A DNA stretch of 64,000 nucleotides, from positions 124,001 to 188,000 of the forward strand of contig NZ_VFVR01000001.1 in NCBI RefSeq assembly GCF_006442205.1. The letters run 5' to 3'. Both the position numbers and the translations under genes were made by a program. The DNA is from Mesorhizobium sp. B2-3-12. GTDB taxonomy: Bacteria; Pseudomonadota; Alphaproteobacteria; Rhizobiales; Rhizobiaceae. Positions within the stretch are counted from its first letter, which is position 1; each line of letters starts with the position of its first letter. Under the pieces are notes generated by a model that saw only the letters and a list, made by a program, of their open reading frames with translations, searched no databases and was not told where the DNA came from. Below, one piece after another: positions 8,160-17,254 of this stretch.

Positions 8160-8771
8160 CTACCACATCGACTTCTTCGCCCGCTCCGGCCATTCCCTGT
8201 CGTAAGTTTCGCCGTCGATGTTCTTGCGGCTGGTGATTTCCAGGATCTGGCCGGGGGTCGGCAGCGATTTCGGGTCGACGTGTCTCTCCGGATTCCACAG
8301 TTCCGACCGCACGATCGCCCGGGCGCACTGGAAATAAACCGACTCGACCTCGATCACGGTCACCGAACGCGCCGGCTTGCCTTCGATGATGAACGACGCG
8401 CACAGCGCTGCGTCCGTATTGATATGCGCACGGCCATTGATGCGCAGCGTCGTGCCGGAGCCCGGCACGAGGAACAGCAGGCCGACGCGCGGGTCGCGGA
8501 TGATGTTCTTCAGCGAATCGGCACGGTTGTTGCCGCGCCGGTCCGGCATCATCACGGTCTTTGGATCTACGATCCTCACGAAGCCCGCGAGATCGCCGCG
8601 CGGCGAGCAATCCAGTCCCTCGGGACCGCTGGTCGCGAGCGCGACGAAGGGTGAGGCTTCGATAAAGGCGGCATATTCGGGAATGACATGGTCGAGTTCC
8701 TTGACCACGGAGGCTTCGCCGGGCAATCCGTAAAGCGCTTCGAGTTGCTCGACCGTGGTGATGACTGACAT
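8160..8771 (-). CDS. Pyridoxamine-5'-phosphate-oxidase-family flavin/heme split-barrel protein
   Basis: The 203-residue protein has the PNPOx-like split-barrel core seen in FMN- or F420-type families: FVALATSGPEGLDCSPRGD, MMPDRRGNNRADSLKNIIRDPRVGLLFLVPG and TLRINGRAHI, then a C-terminal extension rich in charged residues. It resembles the MSMEG_1061-type subfamily rather than PdxH, since PdxH substrate residues are not evident. The ATG at 8771 begins MSVITTVEQ. The reaction and cofactor are not determinable from sequence alone. Confidence 0.82.
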   Translation of the reverse strand: MSVITTVEQLEALYGLPGEASVVKELDHVIPEYAAFIEASPFVALATSGPEGLDCSPRGDLAGFVRIVDPKTVMMPDRRGNNRADSLKNIIRDPRVGLLFLVPGSGTTLRINGRAHINTDAALCASFIIEGKPARSVTVIEVESVYFQCARAIVRSELWNPERHVDPKSLPTPGQILEITSRKNIDGETYDREWPERAKKSMW

Positions 8772-8851
8772 CTTTTTCGTCTCCCGATCCGCCCCCCTAC
8801 TCCCGATCGCCCGTACTCCCGATCCATGACGTTTTGACGACGCAACGGCGG

Positions 8852-9205
8852 CTAACGATCGCGGCTCAAGCCCTTCTCGGCGAGTTCCGCTAGATAGGCG
8901 CTCCAGCGAGCGTCCTTCTCGTGGCCGAGCGTATGCAGATAGGTCCAGGTGAAGATGCCGGTGTCGTGGAAATCGTCGAAGGTGATGCGCACGGCGTAAT
9001 TGCCGATCGGCTCGATCTTCAGGATGGTCACATCGCGTTTGCCGGGCACCGTCACCCGCTGTTCCGGCGAATGACCCTGCACTTCCGCGGAAGGCGATGC
9101 CACGCGCAGCAACTCCGCCGGCAGCTCGAACGGTTGGTGGCCCGGAAACGTCACGGTGAGCAGCTTGCGGTCCCTGGAGACCCTCAGTTCCTTTGGCGCT
9201 GTCAT
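8852..9205 (-). CDS. DUF971 (gamma-butyrobetaine-hydroxylase-like N-terminal domain) protein
   Basis: The 117-residue protein matches the DUF971 fold: an N-terminal strand pattern (ELRVSRDRKLLTVTFPG), IEPIGNYAVRITFDDFHDTGIFTWTYLHTLG and a C-terminal helix. In this family the motif GNYAxxxxFxDxHxTGIFxW is hallmark. Members are linked to Fe-S carriers or fused to hydroxylases, but no biochemical role can be assigned here. It lies in the same orientation as the PNPOx-like gene, 80 bp upstream of it. Confidence 0.85.
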   Translation of the reverse strand: MTAPKELRVSRDRKLLTVTFPGHQPFELPAELLRVASPSAEVQGHSPEQRVTVPGKRDVTILKIEPIGNYAVRITFDDFHDTGIFTWTYLHTLGHEKDARWSAYLAELAEKGLSRDR

Positions 9206-9397
9206 GATCTATCCTGCTTGAATGTCCCTTCCCTACGCTGCTTCGCCCGCTGCGCAAAGGCGTCGAAGGCGTCCGACATGCAATGTCGGTCGGGGAATGT
9301 TACCAAAGATCGAGGCAAGCTATCTTGAATGGCGGGCTGGATCGTATCACATAGCTGTATATAACGACGCCGGTAACGGCCACGGAAACGCTCGGAC

Positions 9398-10393
9398 ATG
9401 AACATGATCGACCCCTTCGGTCGCACGATCAGCTATCTCAGAGTGTCGGTCACCGACCGCTGCGATTTCCGCTGCACCTATTGCATGGCCGAGGATATGG
9501 CCTTCCTGCCCAAGAAGGACCTGCTGTCGCTGGAAGAACTCGACCGGCTCTGCACCGTGTTCATCGAGAAGGGTGTGAGACGGTTGCGCCTCACCGGCGG
9601 CGAGCCGCTGGTGCGCAAGAATATCATGCATCTGGTGCGCCAGCTGTCGCGCCACCTCGACAGCGGCGCGCTGGAAGAACTGACGCTGACCACCAACGGT
9701 TCGCAGCTGTCGCGTTTCGCCGGCGAGCTCGCCGATTGCGGCGTTAAGCGCATCAACGTCTCGCTCGACACGCTCGATGCCGACAAATTCCACGCCATCA
9801 CCCGCTGGGGTCACCTCGGCAAGGTCATGGCAGGTATTGATGCCGCCCAGGCGGCCGGACTGAAAGTCAAGCTCAATGCGGTGGCGCTGAAGGATTTCAA
9901 CGACGCCGAACTGCCGGAGATGATGCGCTGGGCGCATGGCCGCGGCATGGACCTGACGGTCATCGAAACCATGCCGATGGGCGAGATCGACGCCGACCGC
10001 ACCGACCAGTATCTGCCGCTATCCCTGCTGCGCGCATCGCTCGCGCGCCAGTTCACGCTGACCGACATCCCCTTCAAGACCGGCGGACCGGCCCGCTATG
10101 TCAACGTCGCCGAGACCGGCGGCAAGCTCGGCTTCATCACGCCGATGACGCATAATTTCTGCGAAAGCTGCAACCGGGTCAGACTGACCTGCACCGGCAC
10201 GCTCTATATGTGCCTCGGACAGGAAGATGCCGCCGACCTGCGTACGCCGTTGCGCGCATCCGAAGGCAACGAACTTGTTTGCGACGCTATAGACGAAGCC
10301 ATCGGCCGCAAGCCGAAAGGCCATGACTTCATCATCGATCGCCGCACCAGCCGTCCATCGGTGTCCCGGCATATGAGCGTCACGGGCGGCTGA
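9398..10393 (+). CDS. moaA: GTP 3',8-cyclase MoaA (molybdenum cofactor biosynthesis)
   Basis: The 331-residue radical-SAM enzyme catalyses the first step of molybdopterin synthesis, GTP to 3',8-cyclo-7,8-dihydro-GTP. The SAM-cluster cysteines are C22, C26 and C29 (CDFRCTYC). The second 4Fe-4S cluster is held by C255, C258 and C272 in CESC-x13-C. The conserved C-terminal GG is present. The ATG at 9398 is preferred over any upstream option. moaC and moeA lie 37 kb away, mobA/mobB 2-4 kb downstream, so the pathway is split within the window. The 192 bases upstream show no riboswitch I can recognise. Confidence 0.97.
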   Translation: MNMIDPFGRTISYLRVSVTDRCDFRCTYCMAEDMAFLPKKDLLSLEELDRLCTVFIEKGVRRLRLTGGEPLVRKNIMHLVRQLSRHLDSGALEELTLTTNGSQLSRFAGELADCGVKRINVSLDTLDADKFHAITRWGHLGKVMAGIDAAQAAGLKVKLNAVALKDFNDAELPEMMRWAHGRGMDLTVIETMPMGEIDADRTDQYLPLSLLRASLARQFTLTDIPFKTGGPARYVNVAETGGKLGFITPMTHNFCESCNRVRLTCTGTLYMCLGQEDAADLRTPLRASEGNELVCDAIDEAIGRKPKGHDFIIDRRTSRPSVSRHMSVTGG

Positions 10394-10447
10394 CCTTCTC
10401 GCCTGCCTGTGCGAGAATGCCTTGCATCATCGGCTTCGAGGCAAGGC

Positions 10448-10921
10448 ATGCGGTGGCTTTTTTTGATCGTCATATCTCTGGCTGCTGTCTTGGCGAGCAC
10501 CGCGATGGCCGCGCAATCCACCTACGTGAACGAGCGCTTCGGCACCGTCTGCACCTTTCCCGACGAAATCTTTACCGATCGTCAGCCCGAGCCTGAAAAC
10601 GGTGACGGTCAGGTGTGGCTGAGCAAGGACGGCGCCAGCCTGACCTGCTCCGGCATCCTCAACGTCGACGAAGACACGCCGAAAGGCTTTGTCGCCGACG
10701 AAAAGGCGAGCAAGGAACCCGGCTATGCGGTCACCTACAGCAAGACCGGCAAGAACTGGGCAGTGCTGTCGGGAATGAAGGACGGAAAGATCTTTTACGA
10801 GCGGCGCCTGTTCGGCCGCGATGGCGTAATCCGCACGGTCTGGATCGATTATCCGCCGGCCCTCAAGTCGAAATACGATCCGCTGGTCGGTGCCATCGCA
10901 GGCAGCCTCAAGGGACAGTGA
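10448..10921 (+). CDS. Secreted protein, function unknown
   Basis: The 157-residue product has a clean signal peptide (MRWLFLIVISLAAVLAST, cleavage near AMA-AQ) and a periplasmic domain of about 135 residues with two cysteines (C35 and C68, approximate) that could form a disulfide. The pattern (STYVNERFGTVCTFPDE... YERRLFGRDGVIRTVWIDYP) resembles a small beta-rich sensor or lipid-binding fold common in rhizobial secretomes, but I do not recognise a named family. A GTG at 10409 would extend it by 13 residues and spoil the signal peptide. Confidence 0.75.
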   Translation: MRWLFLIVISLAAVLASTAMAAQSTYVNERFGTVCTFPDEIFTDRQPEPENGDGQVWLSKDGASLTCSGILNVDEDTPKGFVADEKASKEPGYAVTYSKTGKNWAVLSGMKDGKIFYERRLFGRDGVIRTVWIDYPPALKSKYDPLVGAIAGSLKGQ

Positions 10922-11041
10922 GTATTTCGGATCACACCCCAGAAAAAGTCTTGTTCGCAAACCGGTGCCGGATTTACGGCCAGCTTGTTCCAGCCTAGCC
11001 TCCGCCCGTAAGCGGCTCTTCGCTCACAGGGGGAATACGTC

Positions 11042-11401
11042 ATGCGCAAACTCATTCTTTCTCTTGCGTTGCTTGGCTTCACGGCCCTGCCCGCAGCTGC
11101 CCAATCGATCGGCGGCACTTACACCGTCGCCGGCACCAATTTCGACGGTTCGGCCTATGGCGGCGAAGCCACCATCACGCTGACCAGCGGCACCACCTGC
11201 ACGATCCACTGGGAGACGGGCGGCTCATCCTCGGATGGCATCTGCATGCGCAACGACAACGCCTTCTCCGCCGGCTACGTCATGGGCAAGGATATCGGCC
11301 TCGTCGTCTACAAAGTCGAGGATGACGGGTCGCTGCATGGCCTGTGGACCATCGCCGGCAAGGACGGCAACGGCACCGAGGTGCTGACGCCGAAGAAATA
11401 G
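11042..11401 (+). CDS. Small secreted protein, function unknown
   Basis: The 119-residue protein has a signal peptide (MRKLILSLALLGFTALPAAA-Q) followed by a glycine-rich beta-strand domain (GGTYTVAGTNFDGSAYGGEATITLTSG... GLWTIAGKDGNGTEVLTP). Two cysteines may pair. The repeating G-x-Y/W-T-I-A/V pattern suggests a small beta-barrel or sandwich related to proteins that follow 'GTYxVxGTN' motifs in alphaproteobacterial secretomes. The ATG follows AGGGGGAA. Function is unknown. Confidence 0.75.
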   Translation: MRKLILSLALLGFTALPAAAQSIGGTYTVAGTNFDGSAYGGEATITLTSGTTCTIHWETGGSSSDGICMRNDNAFSAGYVMGKDIGLVVYKVEDDGSLHGLWTIAGKDGNGTEVLTPKK

Positions 11402-11581
11402 TCGTCGCCTACGGCTGGACAGCTTTCGGGAGGCGATGCCGCCTTCCGATGGAATTCGTGCCGGATCCAGGATGATTTCACGTTGGTGAAGATGGATATC
11501 GGGCCCTGGCCCAGCCCTTTGCCGTTGCTGTTCCGTGGCGGGCTGTTACAGGCTTGCCTGCTCAGGCAATCGGTAGGTGTC

Positions 11582-12502
11582 TTGCCCCTCTCCCCAAACC
11601 TTCGCGGCGCGTTGTTCATGGTGGTGGCGATGGTTGGCTTCACGCTCAACGACGCCATTACCAAATACTCTTCGCAGTCGATGAACATGGCGCAGGTCAT
11701 GCTGATCAGAGGGGCGTTCGCCTCGCTCTTCGTCGGCCTGCTGGCCTGGCAACGTGGCGCGCTTCTCCAGCCGCGCCTGATGCTGCATCCCCTGGTTGCG
11801 ATCCGTGTGCTGGGTGAAGCGGGCGGTACGGTCTCCTTCCTGGTCGCTCTCGCGCATTTGCCGATCGGCAGCGTTTCGGCCGTTCTGCAGGCGCTGCCGC
11901 TGGCCGTGACGATGGGAGCCGCCCTGTTTTTCGGCGAAGCGGTCGGCTGGCGGCGCTGGCTGGCGATCGCCGTCGGCTTTATCGGCGTGCTGGTCATCGT
12001 GCGGCCGGGCTTCGACGGATTCAGCGCCTATTCCCTTTGGGCGCTGGCCTCCGTTGCGTGCTGCACGGTGCGCGACCTCTCGACCAAGCGCATCCCGCAG
12101 GTCATCCCCACGATGCTGGTCTCGACCGCCACCGCGCTTGCCATGACCATCGTCGGCGCGGCGCTGCTGTCTCCGATGGGCGGCTGGACACCGATGGCCG
12201 GCAAAAGCACGATGCTGCTGGCACTGGCCGCGGTGCTGGTGCTGATCGGCTATCAGTTCATCATCATGGCGATGCGCTCGGGCGAGATCTCCTTCATCGC
12301 CCCCTTCCGCTACACGGCACTCCTCTGGTCGATACTGCTTGGCCTGATCATCTTCGGTGACGTGCCGGACATGCCGATGATCGTCGGCGCCACCATCGTC
12401 GTCGGCTCGGGTCTCTACGCGCTTTATCGCGAGCGGATGGTCGGCCGGCGCAGGATCGTCGCCGAAACCACCGGTCCGGCGATGGCGCCGGACGGACTCT
12501 AG
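11582..12502 (+). CDS. DMT-superfamily transporter, EamA type
   Basis: The protein has ten hydrophobic segments in two EamA repeats, typical of drug/metabolite exporters; FTLNDAITKY in helix 1 and the GVLVIVRPGF turn closing repeat 1 are characteristic. The start is uncertain. TTG at 11582 (LPLSPNLRGALFM) sits 5 bases after TAGGTG and matches the usual N terminus of the family (about 306 residues), while an ATG at 11492 would add 30 non-membrane residues. The substrate is unknown. It precedes mobA by 54 bases but has no evident functional tie to it. Confidence 0.85.
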   Translation: MPLSPNLRGALFMVVAMVGFTLNDAITKYSSQSMNMAQVMLIRGAFASLFVGLLAWQRGALLQPRLMLHPLVAIRVLGEAGGTVSFLVALAHLPIGSVSAVLQALPLAVTMGAALFFGEAVGWRRWLAIAVGFIGVLVIVRPGFDGFSAYSLWALASVACCTVRDLSTKRIPQVIPTMLVSTATALAMTIVGAALLSPMGGWTPMAGKSTMLLALAAVLVLIGYQFIIMAMRSGEISFIAPFRYTALLWSILLGLIIFGDVPDMPMIVGATIVVGSGLYALYRERMVGRRRIVAETTGPAMAPDGL

Positions 12503-12556
12503 ACGGACCTTGAAGGTGCTTGCGGTTTCCGGCGGCTGGCGTACAGGCTGGGTGGT

Positions 12557-13189
12557 ATGAATCGGCATGTCGCGGGGATCATTCTGGCCGGTGGCCAGTC
12601 GAGGCGGATGGGCGGTGGTGACAAGAGCCTGTTGCCGCTCGGCGCTGGCTGCGTGCTTGACCAGATCCTGTCCCGATTCGCCCCACAGAGTGAAACGCTG
12701 GCGCTGAGTGCTAATGGCGACCCCGCACGGTTTGACCGTTTCGGACTGCCGGTGCTTGCCGATACCGTCGAAGGCTTTGCCGGACCGCTTGCCGGGATCC
12801 TGGCCGGCCTCGAATGGGCGGCCGCCGGCACGCCTTGCAAGGCAATCGTCACCGCTGCCGGCGACACGCCTTTCCTGCCGCTTGATCTCGTCGACCGTCT
12901 GGCGGCGGCGGCCGATGAAAGTCCCGGTTCGATCGCCGTCGCATTCTCCGCAGGCAGGCCGCATCCGACCTTCGCACTATGGCCAATCGGATGCCGAGAC
13001 GCCTTGCGGCTTTTCCTGGTCGATGAGGACAACAGGCGGGTTTCGGCCTTCATCGAACGGCACGGCCATGTCGAGGTCGAATTCCCGGTCCTGCAATCCG
13101 CCGGCCAACCCATCGATCCATTCTTCAACATCAATATGCCTGACGATCTTGCCCAGGCTGAACTCCTGTTGCAGAGCATGACGTCATGA
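12557..13189 (+). CDS. mobA: Molybdenum cofactor guanylyltransferase MobA
   Basis: The 210-residue nucleotidyltransferase attaches GMP to Mo-molybdopterin to form the bis-MGD cofactor. The N-terminal GTP-binding loop LAGGQSRRMGGGDK (10-23) is intact, as are TAAGDTPFLP with the metal aspartate and the HPTFALWP segment. Its stop codon overlaps the mobB start (ATGA), so the two are translationally coupled. Confidence 0.96.
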   Translation: MNRHVAGIILAGGQSRRMGGGDKSLLPLGAGCVLDQILSRFAPQSETLALSANGDPARFDRFGLPVLADTVEGFAGPLAGILAGLEWAAAGTPCKAIVTAAGDTPFLPLDLVDRLAAAADESPGSIAVAFSAGRPHPTFALWPIGCRDALRLFLVDEDNRRVSAFIERHGHVEVEFPVLQSAGQPIDPFFNINMPDDLAQAELLLQSMTS

Positions 13190-13695
13190 ACAGACGCGTC
13201 TTCGGCATCACCGGCTGGAAAAACTCCGGCAAGACCACCCTGACGGAAAAGCTGGTCGCCGAGCTTGTGCGGCGCGGCTGGAAAGTCTCAACGGTCAAAC
13301 ATGCGCATCATGATTTCGACATCGACAAGCCGGGCGCCGACAGCTTCCGCCACCGCCAGGCCGGCGCCACCGAGGTTGCGATCGTATCGGGCAATCGCTG
13401 GGCGCTGATGCACGAGTTGCGTGGCGAGCAGGAGCCGCCGCTGGACGCCATCCTGTCGCGGCTTGCCCCATGCGACATCGTGCTGGTCGAAGGCTACAAG
13501 CGCGAAGCCCACCGCAAGATCGAAACGCGACGGCTGGAGGCGAAGGACCGGACGCCGCTTGCGGCCGCTGACCCCAATATTGTCGCCGTCGCCGCCGATT
13601 TCGCCCTCACCGACAAGGTCCTGCCGGTATTCGACCTCAACGACGTAAAATCCATAGCCGACTTCATCGAGCGCACGACCGGCCTCGTTGCTTGA
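13186..13695 (+). CDS. mobB: Molybdopterin-guanine dinucleotide biosynthesis protein MobB
   Basis: The 169-residue P-loop GTPase has Walker A GWKNSGKTT (10-18), the VKHAHHDFDIDKPGADSFRHRQAGA segment that is diagnostic of MobB, and the ILVEGYK-like Walker B region (CDIVLVEGYKREAH). It assists MobA in cofactor maturation. The start overlaps mobA by 4 bases. The 159 bases after its stop separate it from an amino-acid transporter operon. Confidence 0.96.
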   Translation: MNRRVFGITGWKNSGKTTLTEKLVAELVRRGWKVSTVKHAHHDFDIDKPGADSFRHRQAGATEVAIVSGNRWALMHELRGEQEPPLDAILSRLAPCDIVLVEGYKREAHRKIETRRLEAKDRTPLAAADPNIVAVAADFALTDKVLPVFDLNDVKSIADFIERTTGLVA

Positions 13696-13854
13696 GAAGT
13701 AACGTAAGGGCAGAAGCCTATTGCCGATTTTGGCGGTTTTGCAGTTGCTTTTTTCTTGGAAAGAGTGGGAGTATCGCCCCAGCGGGCGGTCAAAAAGCAC
13801 CGCCCCATAGAGCCGTTTCGGAACGACGGCCGGGACCATAAAGAGAGGACTATC

Positions 13855-14640
13855 ATGCGTATTGCACTGCGTATCGCGCTCGCCGCATCGGCTGCGCTGC
13901 TGACGCTCGGCGTAGCCCAGGCCCAGGAAAAGACCCTGCGGATCGGCACCGAAGGCGCCTATCCCCCCTTCAACAACCTCACCGCGGATGGCCAGCTTGT
14001 CGGCTTCGACATCGACATCGCCAAGGCGCTCTGCGATGAAATGAAGGTCAAGTGCACCTTCGTCGCCCAGGATTGGGACGGCATCATTCCAGCCCTGCAG
14101 GCCGGCAAGTTCGACGCCATCGTCGCTTCGATGTCGATCACGCCGGAGCGGCAGGAGAAGGTCGACTTCTCGCACAAATACTACAACACGCCCTCGGCGC
14201 TCGCGGTGCCGAAGGATTCGCCGCTCAAGGGCGTGACCAAGGAAGACCTTGCCGGCAAGAACATCGGTGTCGCCACCACGACGACGCATTTCAACTATGC
14301 CTCGAAGACCTATACGGACAGCACCGTCAAGGGCTATCCGAGCAGCCCCGAGGAACAGGCTGACCTGGCCAATGGCCGTCTCGATGCCATCGAGGACGAT
14401 ATCGTGGTGCTGCAGCAGTGGCTGGATACGCCTGATGGCGCCTGCTGCAAGATCCTCGGCCAGCCCTCGCCGCAACCGGTCGAAATCTTCGGACCTGGCG
14501 CCGGCATCGCCGTTCGCAAGGGTGACACCGACCTGGTCAACAAGCTGAATTCCGCCATCGACGCCATCCGCGCTAACGGAAAATATAAGGAAATCAACGA
14601 TAAGTACTTCAAGTTCGACGTCTACGGCGCCGAGTCCTGA
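13855..14640 (+). CDS. Amino-acid ABC transporter, periplasmic binding protein (LAO/HisJ type)
   Basis: The 261-residue protein has a signal peptide (cleaved near AQA-QEKT) and the family 3 binding-protein pattern: IGTEGAYPPFNN, GFDIDIAKALC, DWDGIIPALQAGKFDAIVASMSITPERQEKVDFS. It resembles lysine/arginine/ornithine or histidine binders; ligand assignment is inference. The ATG at 13855 follows AGAGAGG. It heads a unit with two permease genes, separated from them by a hairpin that would favour higher expression of the binding protein. Confidence 0.92.
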   Translation: MRIALRIALAASAALLTLGVAQAQEKTLRIGTEGAYPPFNNLTADGQLVGFDIDIAKALCDEMKVKCTFVAQDWDGIIPALQAGKFDAIVASMSITPERQEKVDFSHKYYNTPSALAVPKDSPLKGVTKEDLAGKNIGVATTTTHFNYASKTYTDSTVKGYPSSPEEQADLANGRLDAIEDDIVVLQQWLDTPDGACCKILGQPSPQPVEIFGPGAGIAVRKGDTDLVNKLNSAIDAIRANGKYKEINDKYFKFDVYGAES

Positions 14641-14651
14641 TAGTTTATTGC

Positions 14652-14680
14652 CAAGGCGGCGGGGGTCCCCTGCCGCCTTG
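14652..14680 (+). terminator. Intercistronic hairpin (partial terminator/attenuator)
   Basis: CAAGGCGGC pairs with GCCGCCTTG around a GC-rich loop, 12 bases after the binding-protein stop, followed by only a short TTG-TTC tail. Such hairpins between binding-protein and permease genes usually stabilise the upstream message and reduce read-through. Confidence 0.6.
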
Positions 14681-14715
14681 TTCATCTCGGGAGCGCCGTG
14701 GGGTAAGACCAGTCA

Positions 14716-15432
14716 ATGCCAGCCCAAAGCATATGGACACTGCTCAGTTGGGGACCGGAAGGCTGGAGTGACGATATTGCCTATGGCGCGTTGATTACCA
14801 TCGCGCTTGCCCTTGCAACGCTGCCGATCGGTCTGACGATCGGCTTTTTCGTCGCCTGGGCCAAACAATCCGAAGAACCGTCGCTGCGGGCGGCCGCCAA
14901 CATCTACACCACCGTGTTTCGCGGCCTGCCGGAACTGGTGACGCTCTTCCTGTTCTTCTTCGGCATGCCCATCCTGCTGCAATACGTCATCCGCCTCTTC
15001 AAGCCCGAGGCGACGATCGACGTCGACAGCTTCATCGCCGGCATGATCGTGCTGTCGCTGATCTTTTCCTCCTATGCCAGCGAAGTGTTTCTTTCCGCCT
15101 TTCGCGCCATTCCCAAGGGCCAGTATGAGGGCGGCTACGCGATCGGCCTGTCGACATGGCTGACCATGCGCAAGGTGATCCTGCCTCAGCTGCTGCGCAT
15201 CGCCTTTCCAGGCCTTGAGAATTGCTGGCTCAGCCTGCTCAAGGACACCGCCCTGGTCTCGGTCGTCAACCTCGCCGAAACCTTGCGCAACGCCGGCGTG
15301 GCGGCGCGTGTCACCAAACACGCCTTCCTGTTCTACAGCGTGGCCGCGCTGGTTTTCCTTGTGCTGGCAATCCTGTCGTCGATCGCGACCGGGTTCATCT
15401 TGCGCTCGCTCGGGCGGAGGGAAGCGCGATGA
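14716..15432 (+). CDS. Amino-acid ABC transporter permease (HisQ type)
   Basis: The 238-residue inner-membrane protein has five or six helices and the polar-amino-acid permease signature. YTTVFRGLPELVTLFLFFFG is the HisM/Q hallmark, and the EAA loop is IPKGQYEGGYAIGLSTWLTMRKVILPQ, which docks on the ATPase. Its stop overlaps the next permease start (ATGA). No ATPase gene follows in the window. Confidence 0.93.
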   Translation: MPAQSIWTLLSWGPEGWSDDIAYGALITIALALATLPIGLTIGFFVAWAKQSEEPSLRAAANIYTTVFRGLPELVTLFLFFFGMPILLQYVIRLFKPEATIDVDSFIAGMIVLSLIFSSYASEVFLSAFRAIPKGQYEGGYAIGLSTWLTMRKVILPQLLRIAFPGLENCWLSLLKDTALVSVVNLAETLRNAGVAARVTKHAFLFYSVAALVFLVLAILSSIATGFILRSLGRREAR

Positions 15433-16253
15433 GCGTCAGCCAAGCCATCTCCGTCGACCGGCCGCCGCCGCGGGCACGCGGCTGGCCGCGCACCCGTATC
15501 GTCGGGTACGCGCTCGTCGGCCTCTGGATTCTCTTCGGCCTCGGTATCCTCGCCTATCTCATCTATGCCTGGAATGGCGAGTTCTTTGCCAGATATGCGC
15601 CAGCCTATCTGCAGGGCCTGTGGACGACGCTGTCGCTCGTTGCGATCTCGATGGTGGTCGGCGCGATCTTTTCGTTGCCCGTCACCTATGGCCGCATGTC
15701 GAAGAGCCGTTTCCTGTCCGGCCTCGCCTACTGCTACGTCTACTTCTTCCGCGGCACGCCACTGCTGGTTCAGGTCTACCTCGTCTACTATGGCTTGGGC
15801 TCTTTCCGGCTGCAGCTTGAATCCGTCGGGTTGTGGTGGTTCTTCCGCGAGGCCTTCAACTGCGGCGTCTTCGCCTTCGCGCTCAACACCGCTGCCTACC
15901 AGGCCGAGATCCTGCGCGGCGCCATAGAGAGTGTGCCCAGGGGCCAGTGGGAGGGCGCCGCCTCACTCGGCCTGCACAAGCTGCAGACGCTGCGCAAGGT
16001 CATCCTGCCGCAGGCGTTCATCGTGGCCTTGCGGCCCTACGGCAATGAACTGGTTCTGATGATCAAGGCTTCGGCGATCGTCGCCATCATCACGGTCTAT
16101 GACCTGATGGGCAATGCAAAGCTCGCCTACGCCAAATCCTTCGACTTCCAGGCCTATGTCTGGGTCGCCATCGTCTACCTGGTGATGGTCGAGATCCTGC
16201 GTCATGGCGTCGAATGGATCGAGCGCCGGATCACCATTCACCTGCACCGCTGA
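15429..16253 (+). CDS. Amino-acid ABC transporter permease (HisM type)
   Basis: The 274-residue permease has a 25-residue polar N-terminus (DRPPPRARGWPRTR), then membrane helices, YVYFFRGTPLLVQVYLVYYG and the EAA loop SVPRGQWEGAASLGLHKLQTLRKVILPQ. It forms a heterodimer with the preceding permease. The start codon overlaps the previous stop, indicating coupling. The operon ends here; the expected ATPase gene must be elsewhere or shared with another importer. Confidence 0.93.
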   Translation: MSVSQAISVDRPPPRARGWPRTRIVGYALVGLWILFGLGILAYLIYAWNGEFFARYAPAYLQGLWTTLSLVAISMVVGAIFSLPVTYGRMSKSRFLSGLAYCYVYFFRGTPLLVQVYLVYYGLGSFRLQLESVGLWWFFREAFNCGVFAFALNTAAYQAEILRGAIESVPRGQWEGAASLGLHKLQTLRKVILPQAFIVALRPYGNELVLMIKASAIVAIITVYDLMGNAKLAYAKSFDFQAYVWVAIVYLVMVEILRHGVEWIERRITIHLHR

Positions 16254-16378
16254 GGCATCGCCGAAACCGCTCCTGACCGGCCTGTGCCAGTCGATGCGGC
16301 GGCACGCGCCTTGACGAATTCGCCGCATGGCCTAGAGCTTCCGCAACTGAAAACTCTGTTTCGCCGGAAGGACAAGGC

Positions 16379-17248
16379 ATGGCATCGGTGGCATTTCTCG
16401 GTCTTGGCGTCATGGGCTATCCCATGGCCGGACACCTGAAGAACAAGGGCGGCCACGACGTCACCGTCTACAACCGCACAGCCGCGAAGGCCGAGCAATG
16501 GGTCGCCCAACATGGCGGCAGCCATGCCGCGACACCGGCGCAGGCAGCCGAGGGCAAGGATTTCGTCTTTTCCTGCGTCGGCAATGACGACGATTTGCGC
16601 TCGGTGACCACGGGACCGGAAGGCGCCTTCAAGGCGATTAAGAAAGGCTCGGTCTTCATCGACAACACGACCGCCTCGGCGGAAGTCGCGCGCGAACTGG
16701 CCGAAGCCGCGCAAGTGGGCGGCTTTTCCTTTCTCGATGCGCCGGTCTCCGGTGGCCAGGCCGGCGCCGAAAATGGCGTGTTGACGGTCATGGTCGGCGG
16801 CGATCAGGCAGCCTTCGACAAGGCCAGGCCGGTCATCGACGCCTTTGCCCGCATGGTCGGGCTGATGGGGCCGGCGGGCGCCGGCCAGTTGACCAAGATG
16901 ATCAACCAGATCTGCATCGCCGGGCTGGTGCAGGGACTGTCGGAAGGCATCCATTTCGGCAAGAAGGCCGGGCTCGACATCGAGAAGGTGATCGAGGTGA
17001 TTTCCAAGGGCGCCGCCGGCTCCTGGCAGATGGAGAACCGGCACAAGACGATGAACGCCGGCAAGTATGATTTCGGTTTCGCCGTCGACTGGATGCGCAA
17101 GGATCTCGGCATTTGCCTTGAAGAGGCCGACCGCAATGGCGCCAGGCTGCCGGTGACCGCCCTTGTCGACCAGTTCTACAAGGACGTGCAGGCCATGGGC
17201 GGCAAGCGTTGGGACACATCCTCCCTGCTGGCGCGACTGGAGAAGTAG
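16379..17248 (+). CDS. NAD(P)-dependent beta-hydroxyacid dehydrogenase (HIBADH/GarR-like)
   Basis: The 289-residue protein has the Rossmann motif GLGVMG (8-13), the substrate-binding DAPVSGGQAGA (120-130) and catalytic K173 in GQLTKMINQ, all diagnostic of 3-hydroxyisobutyrate dehydrogenase-type enzymes. Candidate substrates are 3-hydroxyisobutyrate, tartronate semialdehyde or succinic semialdehyde; the sequence does not decide. The next gene starts 6 bases after its stop, so the two are probably co-transcribed. Confidence 0.9.
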   Translation: MASVAFLGLGVMGYPMAGHLKNKGGHDVTVYNRTAAKAEQWVAQHGGSHAATPAQAAEGKDFVFSCVGNDDDLRSVTTGPEGAFKAIKKGSVFIDNTTASAEVARELAEAAQVGGFSFLDAPVSGGQAGAENGVLTVMVGGDQAAFDKARPVIDAFARMVGLMGPAGAGQLTKMINQICIAGLVQGLSEGIHFGKKAGLDIEKVIEVISKGAAGSWQMENRHKTMNAGKYDFGFAVDWMRKDLGICLEEADRNGARLPVTALVDQFYKDVQAMGGKRWDTSSLLARLEK

Positions 17249-17254
17249 GCGACA

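Noticed and set aside
9206..9397. Possible molybdenum-cofactor riboswitch upstream of moaA
   Set aside because: No Moco-motif helices can be recognised, and the motif is not known to me from Rhizobiales.
13288..14685. A 465-codon minus-strand open frame across mobB and the amino-acid binding protein gene
   Set aside because: Both plus-strand genes have full motifs and signal features; the antisense product does not resemble any family.
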